A stretch of DNA of 64,000 nt from Sphingomonas_O antarctica (GCF_965137005.1 NZ_CBCRXM010000012.1:1-64000); one strand, 5' to 3'. Shown: positions 16,108 through 24,800, counted from the first letter of the stretch. The notes: a model not told the origin generated them from the letters alone. Numbers and translations are program-made.

Positions 16108-18732
16108 TTAGAACTTCAGCGTGGCATCCACGCCAAAGGTGCGCGGCGTATTGAAGTTGCCATAGTCGCCGAGGATGTTGTTGTTGTTGCCGATGGCGAC
16201 GATGTTCGGCACGCCCGCGGCCTGCGCCACCTGCACGGCGGGCAGGCTGTTCGACGGGTCGCGGCGATAGACATATTGTTCGTTGAACAGGTTGCGCGAC
16301 CATACGCTGACCGTAATTTTCTGTCCGCCATTGCCCAGCCCGATATCGGCCAGCGAGATGCGTCCGTTGACGATGAACGACGAGTCGGCCTTGGTCGCGA
16401 ACTGGTCGAACGTCTGGGTCGCCTGGCCGTAATTGGCGTCGAGATGGAACCGCAGCTTCGCATCGCCGAAGGCCCGCAGATCGTAATCGATCGCACCGCT
16501 CGCGGCATTGCGCGGGGTGAACACGATGTAGAATTTCTGCAGCGCCGTCGTCGATTGCGCGGCGGTCGGCGTCACTGCGGGGGCGATGATGATGCCCGGC
16601 GCGGTGTAGGTCACGCTGATCGGCGGAATGTCGGTATAGGTATAGGCATAGGACGCGGTCAGCTGCAGCCCTTCGAGCGGCCGCAGCGTCAGGTCCGCCT
16701 CGATCCCGCGGATCTTGGTGGTGCCGGGCGCATTGAACGTGACCAGATTGTTGAAATTGCCCGTCGCCGTCGGCTGGATGGTCGACAGGTCGACCTGGCT
16801 GCCCTTGCGGTTCATGATGTAGCCGGCGAGGTTGAAGCGCGCCTTGTGGTCCCAGAAGTCGGTCTTCACGCCGGCTTCGTACGACTGGACGTGCTCCTGA
16901 TCGAACGCCTGATAATTGGACGTGCGCGAGCTGGCACCACCGGCGCGATAGCCGCTGGCATATTTCACATAACCGTGGACATCGCGGCTGAAGTCATAAG
17001 CGACCGTCGCGGTCGGGTCGAACCGGTTCCAAGTGCGGTTGAGCGGAGTGTAGCCGTTGGCGATGGCGATCGGGGTCAGATTGCCCGCCGCGTCACGATA
17101 GGCTGCGTTCCGCGAATAGGTCAGCTCGCCTTCTTTCTTGTCCTTGGTATAACGACCGCCCACCGTGATGTGGAGTTCGTCGGTCGCATTATAGGTCGCC
17201 TGGCCATAAGCCGCATAGCTGCGCGAACGGACTTGCGAAGCGCGGTCGACCGAACAACCGCTGACCGCAGTGCCGATGAACTGCGGGCGGGTTTCGGCCG
17301 GCGTACAGAACGGGATCGGCGCATAGGTCGCACCGGTGACGACGCCGCCCGTGACGACTGCGGTCGCGCCCAGCGAGTTCGGCGTCGCCGCGTCGTCGCT
17401 GACATGCTCGTTGAAATAATAGAGGCCAGCCACGTAATCGACCGCACCGATGCTCCCGACGGCCTGCAGTTCCTGGCTGAACTGACGCTGGCGCAGGTCG
17501 GCGAGGCTGTAGCGGCTGAACCCGCAATTGGCGCCAGCACAGGCGGCGGTCAGGTTGACGACGGGGACGCGGTGCGCGCCGCCCGAATTGTCCCACTGCT
17601 GCACGTCGACGCCGCGCCAACCGGTGATCGAACGCAGCTCGATCTCGGGCGACAGCTTCCATTTGAGGACGTTCGAGAACCCATGCGTCTTGTCGACGCT
17701 GTTCTGCTGCGGCACGCCGAGGTCGGCGGTGCGCTGGAGCGAGTTGCCGTTGACGACGACACCGGGAAGCAGCGGCTTGACCGTGCCCTGCGTGCCCGTG
17801 AAGGCCGTGCCGGGCGTAACGCACGTGCTGCCCGCCGGGATCGCCAGCGGCGCGGCATTGGTGCCGCCGCTCAGGCAGTTGTTCGGGTTGTAGTTGAGCA
17901 GCTGGCTATAGAACGGCGTGTTCTCGTCCTTCGCCACGTCATAGGCGAAATCGTCGGTGATGTTGCTCGTCGGCTGCCACCGCACGGCGGCGCGGCCGCC
18001 CTTGCGGTTGTAAAAGCCCCAGCCCTGCTGGCCCGCGAGCGGATTTTTCGTCGTCGGGTCCTGATGCTGGTAAACGCCGTCCAGCTTGATGCTGAACCCG
18101 GCGAACTCGGGCAGGTCGACATGGCCGTTGACGTTGCGCGAGCCGAGATTGCCGATGCCGCCCGAAAGCGAGCCGCCGAATTCACCCGTCGGCGCGCGCG
18201 TGACGATGCTCAGCGCGCCGCCTTCGGTGTTGCGACCGAACAGCGTGCCCTGCGGACCCTTCAGGACCTCGATGCGCTCGACATCGAACAGGCCGGCATT
18301 GAGCCCGTGCTGGCGACCGAGGTAGATGCCGTCGATATAGATGCCGACGCCTTGTTCGCGCGCGGGCTGGTTGGCGTCGAGCGGTACGATGCCGCGAATA
18401 CCGATGGTCAGCGCCGACTGGCGCGCCTCGAAGGTCGCGATGCGCAGGCTCGGCACGCCGCCATCCTGCAGATCGAGCAGGCTCTGGACGCGACGCTCCT
18501 TGAGCGTGTCGGCACCCAGCACCGAGATCGAGATCGGCGTCTTCTGCAAATTCGTTTCGCGCTTCGTCGCCGTGACGACGATTTCCTGGATCTGGCTGCC
18601 GTCATCGGCGGGGGCAGCGGCAGGCGCTTCGGGAGCAGCAGCAGCAGCGGGCGCATCGGCAGCAAAGGCAGGCGCGCTGAACAAGACGGCGCTCGCCAGC
18701 AAGGCGATACGAAGGCGCGAACGGTCGGTCAT
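16108..18732 (-). CDS. TonB-dependent outer-membrane receptor
   Basis: An 874-aa receptor that imports a ligand across the outer membrane using TonB/ExbBD energy. It has a signal peptide (LRIALLASAVLFSAPAFA), an Ala/Pro-rich linker, a TonB box (QEIVVTATKRE), a plug domain with the conserved VERIEVLKGPQGTLFGRNTEGG (quoted in part), and a 22-strand-type barrel ending in aromatic ...GVDATLKF. Ligand unknown; no transporter, FecI/FecR or degradation genes sit beside it. I start at the second of two ATGs (18732) because GGGGA is 5 nt upstream of it. It is encoded 60 bp upstream of gspC on the same strand, so co-transcription with the secretion operon is possible. Confidence 0.93.
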   Translation of the reverse strand: MTDRSRLRIALLASAVLFSAPAFAADAPAAAAAPEAPAAAPADDGSQIQEIVVTATKRETNLQKTPISISVLGADTLKERRVQSLLDLQDGGVPSLRIATFEARQSALTIGIRGIVPLDANQPAREQGVGIYIDGIYLGRQHGLNAGLFDVERIEVLKGPQGTLFGRNTEGGALSIVTRAPTGEFGGSLSGGIGNLGSRNVNGHVDLPEFAGFSIKLDGVYQHQDPTTKNPLAGQQGWGFYNRKGGRAAVRWQPTSNITDDFAYDVAKDENTPFYSQLLNYNPNNCLSGGTNAAPLAIPAGSTCVTPGTAFTGTQGTVKPLLPGVVVNGNSLQRTADLGVPQQNSVDKTHGFSNVLKWKLSPEIELRSITGWRGVDVQQWDNSGGAHRVPVVNLTAACAGANCGFSRYSLADLRQRQFSQELQAVGSIGAVDYVAGLYYFNEHVSDDAATPNSLGATAVVTGGVVTGATYAPIPFCTPAETRPQFIGTAVSGCSVDRASQVRSRSYAAYGQATYNATDELHITVGGRYTKDKKEGELTYSRNAAYRDAAGNLTPIAIANGYTPLNRTWNRFDPTATVAYDFSRDVHGYVKYASGYRAGGASSRTSNYQAFDQEHVQSYEAGVKTDFWDHKARFNLAGYIMNRKGSQVDLSTIQPTATGNFNNLVTFNAPGTTKIRGIEADLTLRPLEGLQLTASYAYTYTDIPPISVTYTAPGIIIAPAVTPTAAQSTTALQKFYIVFTPRNAASGAIDYDLRAFGDAKLRFHLDANYGQATQTFDQFATKADSSFIVNGRISLADIGLGNGGQKITVSVWSRNLFNEQYVYRRDPSNSLPAVQVAQAAGVPNIVAIGNNNNILGDYGNFNTPRTFGVDATLKF

Positions 18733-18867
18733 CATGGTCCCCAGATATGCCGTGACCCGATTCGGCCCGGCTCGGTAGGGACGCCGCTAGGCGAGGTTTG
18801 TGACAGCCCCCGGACTCCGCGGTTGCGGTTCCATGACACGGCCATGACAAATCGATGACATTGGGGA

Positions 18868-19914
18868 TCAGGCGAGCAGGATCGCGGCCCCCAGCGACAC
18901 CACGAACGACACGATCGTCGACGCCACGACCGGTAACGACGACCGCCAGCCCTGTTCCAGCAACAGGTTGAGCGGCGAACGGATGCCCGTCGACGTCACC
19001 GCGATCAACAGCAACGCGGTCGCGAGCCTGGGCACCCCCGACAGCACCATCGGCGGCAGCGCGACGAAGCTGTGCAGCGCGGTCATCGCAAGGAACCCCA
19101 GCACGAACCATGGCACCCCGATCCCGGCACCGCGCTTCTCGCCGTCCTTGGGATAGGCCAGCGCGACCAGCGCCAGCGTCGGCGCCAGCAACGCCACGCG
19201 CGTCAATTTGACCACCGTCGCGGTTTGCCCCGCCTCCTGCGAATAGCTGTACCCCGCGCCCAGCGACTGCGCCACGTCATGGATCGACGCGCCCATCAGG
19301 AACCCCGCCTGCCGGTCGGTCAGATGGAGCATGTGCGCCAGCGCCGGATAGAAACTCATCGCGATCGCACTGGCGGCGGAAACCGACACCAGGACCAGCG
19401 TCAATTGCGCCTGGCTCGCCCGCCTCTCGCCCAGCACCGACGACAGCGCCAGCGCCGCCGACGCCCCGCAAATCCCGACCGCGCCGCCCGCCAGCGTCCC
19501 GAACGCCGCCCCCATGCCGACGAACCGCGCGGTCAATGTCCCCGTCAGCATCACCACCGCGATCAACGCCGCGATGAACAGAAAGGCCGGCAGCCCCAGG
19601 CTCGCAATCTGCGCGAACGTCACCTGCAGCCCGACCAGCACGATGCCCCAGCGCAACAACGTCTTCGACGCAAAGCCCAACCCCGCATGCGTCCGGGTGT
19701 CGGCATTCACGAAGTTGAACGCCAACCCGATGAGCAAGCCCATCAGCATGATCGGCGCGCCATAATGTTCGGACAGATAGGCCGCAGCCAGCGACGCCAC
19801 GCTCGCAATGCCCAGACCCGGCAGATACGCCGTCCAGCGATTGCCCGTGGCCGGCGTCGCATCGAGCAGATCGCCGTAAAGATCGGCAGCGACGGGCAGC
19901 GGGCGTGAAACCAT
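18868..19914 (-). CDS. YeiH/UPF0324 family putative anion exporter
   Basis: A 348-aa integral membrane protein with about ten hydrophobic helices. Family signatures are visible: YGAPIMLMGLLIGLAFNF near 50-67, GGAVGICGASAALALSSVLG, and MGASIHDVAQSLGAGYSYS, matching the conserved SIHDVAQV-type motif of the UPF0324 (YeiH) proteins, some of which are annotated as putative sulfate exporters. The substrate is unproven. ATG 19914. It stands alone, separated from the downstream receptor gene by a 135-bp gap in which I see no feature. Confidence 0.88.
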   Translation of the reverse strand: MVSRPLPVAADLYGDLLDATPATGNRWTAYLPGLGIASVASLAAAYLSEHYGAPIMLMGLLIGLAFNFVNADTRTHAGLGFASKTLLRWGIVLVGLQVTFAQIASLGLPAFLFIAALIAVVMLTGTLTARFVGMGAAFGTLAGGAVGICGASAALALSSVLGERRASQAQLTLVLVSVSAASAIAMSFYPALAHMLHLTDRQAGFLMGASIHDVAQSLGAGYSYSQEAGQTATVVKLTRVALLAPTLALVALAYPKDGEKRGAGIGVPWFVLGFLAMTALHSFVALPPMVLSGVPRLATALLLIAVTSTGIRSPLNLLLEQGWRSSLPVVASTIVSFVVSLGAAILLA

Positions 19915-19974
19915 GATCGCGCGCTATCGCCCGGTTCAGGTGACGGCAAGCGTCGCGCGGGTTACACAAGCATC

Positions 19975-20241
19975 ATGAACCGCGCTTTCCTGCTGCTCCC
20001 GCTCCTCGCCACCACCGGCTGCGTCTCGACCGCCAAGTCGATCGTGACCGCCCCGTTCAAGGTTGTCGGCAAGGCCGCCGACTGGGCCACCACCAGCCAG
20101 TCCGAAGCCGACCGCAATCGCGGCAAGAAGATTCGCAAAGCGGAGGAGCAGGCCCGCAAGGACTGCAAACGCCAGGCTGACGGCGACATGGCGCGCGAAG
20201 AGTGCGTAAAGCAGAAACTGCGCGACGGCGGCCTTTCGTAA
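19975..20241 (+). CDS. small lipoprotein, function unknown
   Basis: An 88-aa protein with an N-terminal hydrophobic segment ending in a probable lipobox (LLATTGC, Cys16), then a short hydrophilic domain rich in Lys, Arg, Ala and Glu (KKIRKAEEQARKDCKRQAD). It probably sits in a membrane facing the periplasm. Two further cysteines (DCKRQ and EECVK) could form a disulfide. I recognise no family. It is divergent from the YeiH-type gene with a 60-bp intergenic region, and is followed by palindromic element Q1. Confidence 0.75.
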   Translation: MNRAFLLLPLLATTGCVSTAKSIVTAPFKVVGKAADWATTSQSEADRNRGKKIRKAEEQARKDCKRQADGDMAREECVKQKLRDGGLS

Positions 20242-20248
20242 GGCAACC

Positions 20249-20349
20249 ATGTTACCCCTGCGCAGGCAGGGGTCCAGTTGAGCTCACCACCAGAGTCTCA
20301 GCTTCGATTTGCGAGCTCGTCTAGCCCCTTGCCTGCGCAGGAGCGACAT
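20249..20349. repeat. ~100-bp palindromic element Q1
   Basis: Terminal inverted repeats of about 29 bp: left arm ATGTTACCCCTGCGCAGGCA (continuing GGGGTCCAG), right arm on the other strand ATGTCGCTCCTGCGCAGGCA (continuing AGGGGCTAG). The roughly 45-bp centre is unrelated to the centre of Q2. The arms have the same core (CCCCkGCGCAGGCmGGGG) as elements P1-P3. It ends two bases from the stop codon of the broken GIY-YIG gene. Confidence 0.92.
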
Positions 20350-20351
20350 AG

Positions 20352-20645
20352 TCAGTGATGGCAAAAGTCGTCGTAAAGATCGCGCCAATCGGGATTCAGC
20401 TTCCCGATCAGGTTCAGCTTCCAACCACGTTTCCAAGCTTTCATCTGCTTTTCTCGCGCGATCGCATCGTCGATCCTGTCGTGATGCTCGGCGTAGACCA
20501 GTCGGATCAGGCCCTATTCCTTACAGAATTCCGACCCCCGGCCTTCGCGATGTTGCTGCACTCGCGCCGCGAGATTTGAGGTGACGCCGACGTACAACGT
20601 TCCGCTTGGCTTGTTCGACATGATATAAACGTAGCCGGGCTTCAC
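20352..20645 (-). pseudogene. GIY-YIG endonuclease, interrupted by an in-frame TAG
   Basis: Translation from GTG 20645 gives a single-domain GIY-YIG nuclease (UvrC N-terminal-like, about 97 codons). The starting motif KPGYVYIMSNK is followed by GTLYVGVTSNL with the second Tyr, the catalytic Arg (ARVQQHREG), and a typical C-terminus with EKQMKAWKRGWKLNLI and NPDWRDLY. The frame is open throughout except for TAG at 20514-20516, exactly where related proteins have Tyr (CKE-stop-GLIRLVY). No frameshift or other damage is visible, so the lesion is single and probably recent, or an artefact. It sits precisely between palindromic elements Q1 and Q2. Confidence 0.85.
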
Positions 20646-20659
20646 CCTGTACTCATACC

Positions 20660-20759
20660 ATGTCGCCCCTGCGCAGGCAGGGGCCTAAATAACCTCTCAC
20701 GCCGAGACGAACCGCAGATGGAGAGTTCATCTGGGCCCCTGCCTGCGCAGGGGCGACAT
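20660..20759. repeat. ~100-bp palindromic element Q2
   Basis: The arms ATGTCGCCCCTGCGCAGGCA (continuing GGGGCC) are near-perfect inverted repeats over about 28 bp, with a central part unrelated to Q1. It lies 14 bp upstream of the GIY-YIG start codon, so the nuclease gene is flanked on both sides by elements of one family. Confidence 0.93.
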
Positions 20760-20789
20760 GTGGCATTTTGGAATATGGCATCGGCTGCA

Positions 20790-20864
20790 TGGTGGGCGCG
20801 ACAGGGATTGAACCTGTGACCCCTCCCGTGTGAAGGGAGTGCTCTACCGCTGAGCTACGCGCCC
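20790..20864 (-). tRNA. tRNA-Val(CAC)
   Basis: The minus strand folds as a cloverleaf: acceptor GGGCGCG/CGCGCCC, D-arm GCTCAGCGGTAGAGC, anticodon stem CTCCC/GGGAG with loop TTCACAC (anticodon CAC, Val), T-arm ACAGG-TTCAATC-CCTGT, discriminator A73 and an encoded CCA. All stems pair. Confidence 0.96.
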
Positions 20865-20963
20865 GCCGAAGCGGAGCCGCGCCAGTAAGGACGCCGCCTC
20901 GCCCTGTCTACCCGTTACAACCTACCCGTGACGACCTACCCGTGGCGACCCCGTCGTTACGAC

Positions 20964-21239
20964 TTACCCGTTACAGCTGTCCTTCAAATTCTTGCCGGGG
21001 CGAAACTTCGGCTGGCTCGACGCCGCGATCGACATCGGCTCGCCGGTTCTTGGGTTGCGCCCGATTGATGCCTTGCGCTTCGACAGCGAGAAATTGCCGA
21101 ACCCGACGAGGCGCACTTCGTGGCCGCGCTTCAACTGTTCGGTGATCGTCGCAAACACCGCCTCGACGGCGCGCGCCGCGTCGCCACGCGACAGGGCTGC
21201 TTGGTCCGCAACTGTGCCGATCAATTCCTGCTTGTTCAT
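20964..21239 (-). CDS. hupB: HU-family DNA-binding protein
   Basis: A 91-aa HU/IHF-fold histone-like protein that bends DNA and organises the nucleoid. It has the N-terminal MNKQELIGTVADQAALSRG helices, the VRLVGFGNFSLSKRKA core and the DNA-binding arm signature GRNPRTGEPMSI with the intercalating Pro, and an unusual short C-terminus (KDSCNG) with a Cys. ATG 21239 has GGGGTGA just upstream. It is located downstream of lon on the same strand, the common lon-hup arrangement. Confidence 0.97.
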   Translation of the reverse strand: MNKQELIGTVADQAALSRGDAARAVEAVFATITEQLKRGHEVRLVGFGNFSLSKRKASIGRNPRTGEPMSIAASSQPKFRPGKNLKDSCNG

Positions 21240-21277
21240 CACTCACCCCTGAGTGCGCGCGGGAATCACCTGCGCGC

Positions 21278-21301
21278 GGAAGCGACCACTAGGCCGCTTC
21301 C
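21278..21301 (-). terminator. hairpin between lon and HU gene
   Basis: GGAAGCG and CGCTTCC form a 7-bp stem 11 bp past the lon stop codon. No U-run follows, so it may be an attenuator or mRNA-stability structure separating lon from the highly expressed HU gene rather than a full terminator. Confidence 0.4.
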
Positions 21302-21312
21302 GCCAAGGTGAG

Positions 21313-23709
21313 TCAATGCCGCAATGGCTCCGAAGCGGGACGAACCCCCGTGGGCGGTTCGGCCGCCAGCTCGTCGGCCTCAGTCCATTCGATCGGCGTC
21401 AGCGTTTCCGTCAGCGCCAGCGCCAGAACCTCGTCGACATGGCGCACCGGCACGATGTTCAGCCCGTCGAGGATGTTTTTGGGGATTTCCGCCAGATCCT
21501 TTTCATTCTCATGCGGGATCAGCACGGTGGTGATGCCGCCACGCAATGCCGCGAGCAGCTTTTCCTTCAGCCCGCCGATCGGCAGCACGCGCCCGCGCAG
21601 CGTGACCTCGCCCGTCATCGCGAATTCGCGCTTCACCGGCACGCCGGTCAGGGTCGAGACCATCGCGGTCACCATGCCGATGCCCGCCGACGGCCCGTCC
21701 TTGGGCACCGCGCCTTCGGGCAGATGAACGTGGATGTCCTTCTTGGCGAACACGCTCGGCTTGATGCCATATTGCGGCGCGCGCGCTTTCACGAAGCTCA
21801 GCGCCGCCTGGATCGATTCGCCCATCACATCGCCCAGCTTGCCGGTCGATTTGACCTGACCCTTGCCGGGCACCGTCACCGCTTCGATCGTCAGCAATTC
21901 GCCGCCGACCTCGGTCCACGCCAACCCGGTGACCGCGCCGATCGAGTTTTCTTCCTCGCTCAGCCCGTGACGGTATTTCTGCACCCCGGCGAACTCGTGG
22001 ATGTTTTCGGGCGTGATCGTGACGCTCGTCGCCTTGCCTTCGAGAATGCGACGCAACGCCTTGCGCGCCAGCTTGGCGATCTCGCGCTCAAGCGTGCGGA
22101 CACCCGCCTCACGCGTATATTGCTGGATCAGCGCGCGCAGACCTTCGGGGGTCAGCTCGAACTCGTCGGCCTTCAGCCCGTGATCGCCGATGACCTTCGG
22201 CAGCAGATGCCGCGTCGCGATCTCGACCTTCTCGTCCTCGGTGTATCCCTCCAGCCGGATGATCTCCATGCGGTCGAGCAGCGGCTGCGGCAGGTTCAGC
22301 GTGTTCGCCGTCGTCACGAACATGATGTCCGACAGGTCCAGATCGACCTCGAGGTAATGGTCCTGGAATTTCGAATTCTGTTCGGGGTCGAGCACTTCGA
22401 GCAGCGCCGACGCCGGATCGCCGCGGAAATCCTGGCCGAGCTTGTCGATCTCGTCGAGCAGGAACAACGGATTGCTCGTTCCTGCCTTTTTCAAGTTCGA
22501 CACGATCTTGCCCGGCAGCGAGCCGATATAGGTCCGGCGATGGCCGCGGATTTCCGCCTCGTCGCGCACGCCGCCCAGCGATTGCCGCACGAACTCGCGG
22601 CCCGTCGCCTTGGCAATCGATTGGCCGAGACTGGTCTTGCCGACGCCCGGCGGGCCGACGAGGCACAGGATCGGCCCCTTCAGCTTGTTGGTCCGCGCCT
22701 GCACCGCGAGATATTCGACGATGCGGTCCTTGACCTTTTCCAGGCCGAAATGATCGTCGTCGAGCACCTTCTGCGCGATCGACAAATCCTTCTTCAGCTT
22801 GGATTTCTTGTTCCACGGCAGACCCAGCAGCACGTCGAGATAGTTGCGGATCACTGTCGCCTCGGCGCTCATCGGCGCCATTGACTTGAGCTTCTTCAAC
22901 TCCGCCGTCGCCTTCGAACGCGCTTCCTTGGACATTTTCAGCGAGGCGATCTTCTGCGTCAGCTCGGCGATTTCGTCGCCATCGCCTTCCTCGCCTTCAT
23001 TGCCCAACTCGCGCTGGATCGCCTTCAACTGTTCGTTGAGGTAATATTCGCGCTGGGTCTTCTCCATCTGGCGTTTCACGCGGCTGCGGATCTTCTTCTC
23101 GACCTGCAGCACGCCCAATTCGCCTTCCATGAAGGCGAACACCATTTCCAGCCGCTTGGCCGGGTCGGCCTCGGTCAGCAGCGCCTGCTTGTCGGCGACC
23201 TTGATCGACAGCACCGCGGCGACCGCATCGGCCAGCCGGTTGGCATCGTCGATATCGCCCAATTGCGTCGGGCTGTCCGCCGGCAATTTCTTGTTGAGCT
23301 TGGCGTAATTGTCGAACTGGTCGACCACCGACCGCATCAGCGCCGGCGCGTCGGGGTTTTCGGTCGCCTGCGGCTCGACGTCGACCACCTCGGCGGTCAT
23401 GTGCGTATCGCCCGCGTCGAGCGAAACCAGCGTCGCGCGGCGCTGTCCCTCGACCAGCACGCGCACCGTGCCGTCGGGCAGCTTCAGCATCTGCATCACC
23501 GTCGCAATGACACCCAGATCGTACAGATCGTCGCGCGCCGGATCGTCCTGGCCCGGGTCGAGCTGCGCGACCAGGAAGATGTCCTTGTCCGCCGCCATCG
23601 CGCTTTCCAGCGCGGCGACCGATTTGTCGCGGCCGACGAACAACGGCACGACCATTTGCGGGAATACGACGATGTCGCGGAGCGGGAGTACGGGGAGAAT
23701 CTGTGTCAT
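21313..23709 (-). CDS. lon: ATP-dependent protease Lon
   Basis: A 798-aa Lon A protease: N-terminal substrate domain beginning ILPVLPLRDIVVFPQM, coiled-coil region ending EKTQREYYLNEQLKAIQREL, AAA+ module with Walker A GPPGVGKTS and Walker B LFLLDEIDKLG, and C-terminal Ser-Lys protease domain with catalytic Ser in PKDGPSAGIGM and Lys in RVLPIGGLKEKLLAA. It degrades misfolded and regulatory proteins in the cytoplasm. The start ATG 23709 matches family N-termini. No Shine-Dalgarno is visible, and a sigma32-like -10 box ends only 10 nt upstream. Confidence 0.98.
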   Translation of the reverse strand: MTQILPVLPLRDIVVFPQMVVPLFVGRDKSVAALESAMAADKDIFLVAQLDPGQDDPARDDLYDLGVIATVMQMLKLPDGTVRVLVEGQRRATLVSLDAGDTHMTAEVVDVEPQATENPDAPALMRSVVDQFDNYAKLNKKLPADSPTQLGDIDDANRLADAVAAVLSIKVADKQALLTEADPAKRLEMVFAFMEGELGVLQVEKKIRSRVKRQMEKTQREYYLNEQLKAIQRELGNEGEEGDGDEIAELTQKIASLKMSKEARSKATAELKKLKSMAPMSAEATVIRNYLDVLLGLPWNKKSKLKKDLSIAQKVLDDDHFGLEKVKDRIVEYLAVQARTNKLKGPILCLVGPPGVGKTSLGQSIAKATGREFVRQSLGGVRDEAEIRGHRRTYIGSLPGKIVSNLKKAGTSNPLFLLDEIDKLGQDFRGDPASALLEVLDPEQNSKFQDHYLEVDLDLSDIMFVTTANTLNLPQPLLDRMEIIRLEGYTEDEKVEIATRHLLPKVIGDHGLKADEFELTPEGLRALIQQYTREAGVRTLEREIAKLARKALRRILEGKATSVTITPENIHEFAGVQKYRHGLSEEENSIGAVTGLAWTEVGGELLTIEAVTVPGKGQVKSTGKLGDVMGESIQAALSFVKARAPQYGIKPSVFAKKDIHVHLPEGAVPKDGPSAGIGMVTAMVSTLTGVPVKREFAMTGEVTLRGRVLPIGGLKEKLLAALRGGITTVLIPHENEKDLAEIPKNILDGLNIVPVRHVDEVLALALTETLTPIEWTEADELAAEPPTGVRPASEPLRH

Positions 23710-23718
23710 CGAGACGAC

Positions 23719-23747
23719 ATATGGGGCGCGCGCCGGTGCGCTGCAAC
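23719..23747 (-). promoter_or_regulatory. putative heat-shock (sigma32-type) promoter of lon
   Basis: On the minus strand CCCCATAT (23726-23719) matches the sigma32 -10 consensus CCCCATNT exactly. A weaker -35-like GTTGCAG (23747-23741) lies 14 bp upstream. If used, transcription would start only a few bases before the lon ATG, giving a nearly leaderless mRNA; this agrees with the missing ribosome binding site. Confidence 0.5.
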
Positions 23748-23773
23748 GCCCGCTCGTCGAAGTCACACCGGGC

Positions 23774-24262
23774 TTATTCGGCCTCGATATTTTGAGCCGC
23801 TTGCAACCACAACCGCATCGTCTCCGCCGCGGAATCGGACAAGGTGACATAGACCGTGCGCTTGTCGTGACGGTGCGGGACGCGCTGGACGTGCCCGTTC
23901 TTGGTCAGGATCGTCAGGCGGCGCAACGCGGTCGTCGGCGGCGCCGATGTCGCGAGGCACGCTTCGCCGACCGTCAGCATCGCGCCCCGCGCGCGGTGAA
24001 TGAACAATGTCAGCAACAGGTCGATCGACGGATCGTTGGCAACCTGTCCGGCAAACATGGCCTCGATCTGACGGCGCAATTTGACGATCGCACTCGCCTG
24101 TCGCGCCAGCGCGACGTCGCCGTACCCTCGCTCCCCGCCTATCGGTTGCTCGCCGGTTGGCAGCCGCTCCAGCAACCGGCGAATCTGCGTCAGTTCGTCA
24201 GCGGAGAATTGCTGTCCGTCAGGGGTATTCGTCGCAAACACCGGATGATCGCCATAGTTCAT
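23774..24262 (-). CDS. MarR-like winged-helix regulator
   Basis: A 162-aa protein. Residues about 75-150 form a winged-helix pattern: PSIDLLLTLFIHRARG, the helix-turn-helix ATSAPPTTALRRLTIL, and a wing LTKNGHVQRVPHRHDKRTVYVTLS that closely follows the MarR-family recognition-helix and wing layout. The N-terminal 60 residues are less recognisable. It probably acts as a transcription factor; the ligand and targets are unknown. ATG 24262. It ends 64 bp before the lon start, with the putative lon promoter between, so it may be the local regulator or simply a neighbour. Confidence 0.8.
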   Translation of the reverse strand: MNYGDHPVFATNTPDGQQFSADELTQIRRLLERLPTGEQPIGGERGYGDVALARQASAIVKLRRQIEAMFAGQVANDPSIDLLLTLFIHRARGAMLTVGEACLATSAPPTTALRRLTILTKNGHVQRVPHRHDKRTVYVTLSDSAAETMRLWLQAAQNIEAE

Positions 24263-24326
24263 GTCAGCCGCCTCCCGCTTTCACTGACTGTCGCCGTCAC
24301 TACGCACAAAGATCGTTAACAGATCG

Positions 24327-24800
24327 TCAATTTTTTGGACCCAAATGCGGTTGATCGATCCGTTCGACATCGCCGATGAACGCCGCCCAGGGTCCGCCCG
24401 GCTGCCAGACACTGTCCATCAACCGCCGCGCTTCGGTCTCGCTCGCGCCCCGATCCTGCAACCAACGATACACAAAAGCCGTCACGCGCATGTTCATGAT
24501 GCAATGGACATGCACCGGTTCGCCCTGCGTTGCCAGCATGGCGTCCGTGAACTCGCGGTAATGGTTCTCGTCCGGCGCATCGAACGGCACGGGGATGTGA
24601 ACATAGCGCATGCCCGCCGCCGCGACGCTTGCCGCTTCGTCGGGCAGCGCACGTTCGTGGTCGTGCAGCCCCAAATTGATCACCGTCGTCACGCCCGCAT
24701 CGGCAAGCGCCCCAATCTGCTCCTCGGACGGCTGGCCCGACGTCGTCACCGACGCGTCGAGCCGCCGAAAATTGAAGATAGCGTCGATCAGCTTTGCCAC
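24327..24800 (-). CDS. dual-specificity-phosphatase-like protein
   Basis: About 157 aa, resembling small bacterial proteins of the protein-tyrosine-phosphatase fold: FNFRRLDASVTTSGQP, VTTVINLGLHDHERALPDE, and the P-loop-like VHVHCIMNMRVTAF. The Cys-to-Arg spacing is C-x4-R rather than the canonical C-x5-R, as I recall for this subfamily, so phosphatase activity is uncertain. I prefer GTG 24800, which overlaps the end of the M2 peptidase gene by 13 nt. Earlier codons up to 24836 are also open. Translational coupling with the peptidase is likely. Confidence 0.78.
   Translation of the reverse strand: MAKLIDAIFNFRRLDASVTTSGQPSEEQIGALADAGVTTVINLGLHDHERALPDEAASVAAAGMRYVHIPVPFDAPDENHYREFTDAMLATQGEPVHVHCIMNMRVTAFVYRWLQDRGASETEARRLMDSVWQPGGPWAAFIGDVERIDQPHLGPKN

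Noticed and set aside
16276..18858. An 860-codon plus-strand frame opposite the TonB-dependent receptor
   Set aside because: It lies opposite a gene with signal peptide, TonB box, plug and barrel end; the composition is that of an antisense shadow.
20249..20759. A CRISPR-like array from the repeated CCTGCGCAGG blocks
   Set aside because: The repeats are pairs of inverted arms, not regularly spaced direct repeats, and no cas genes are present.
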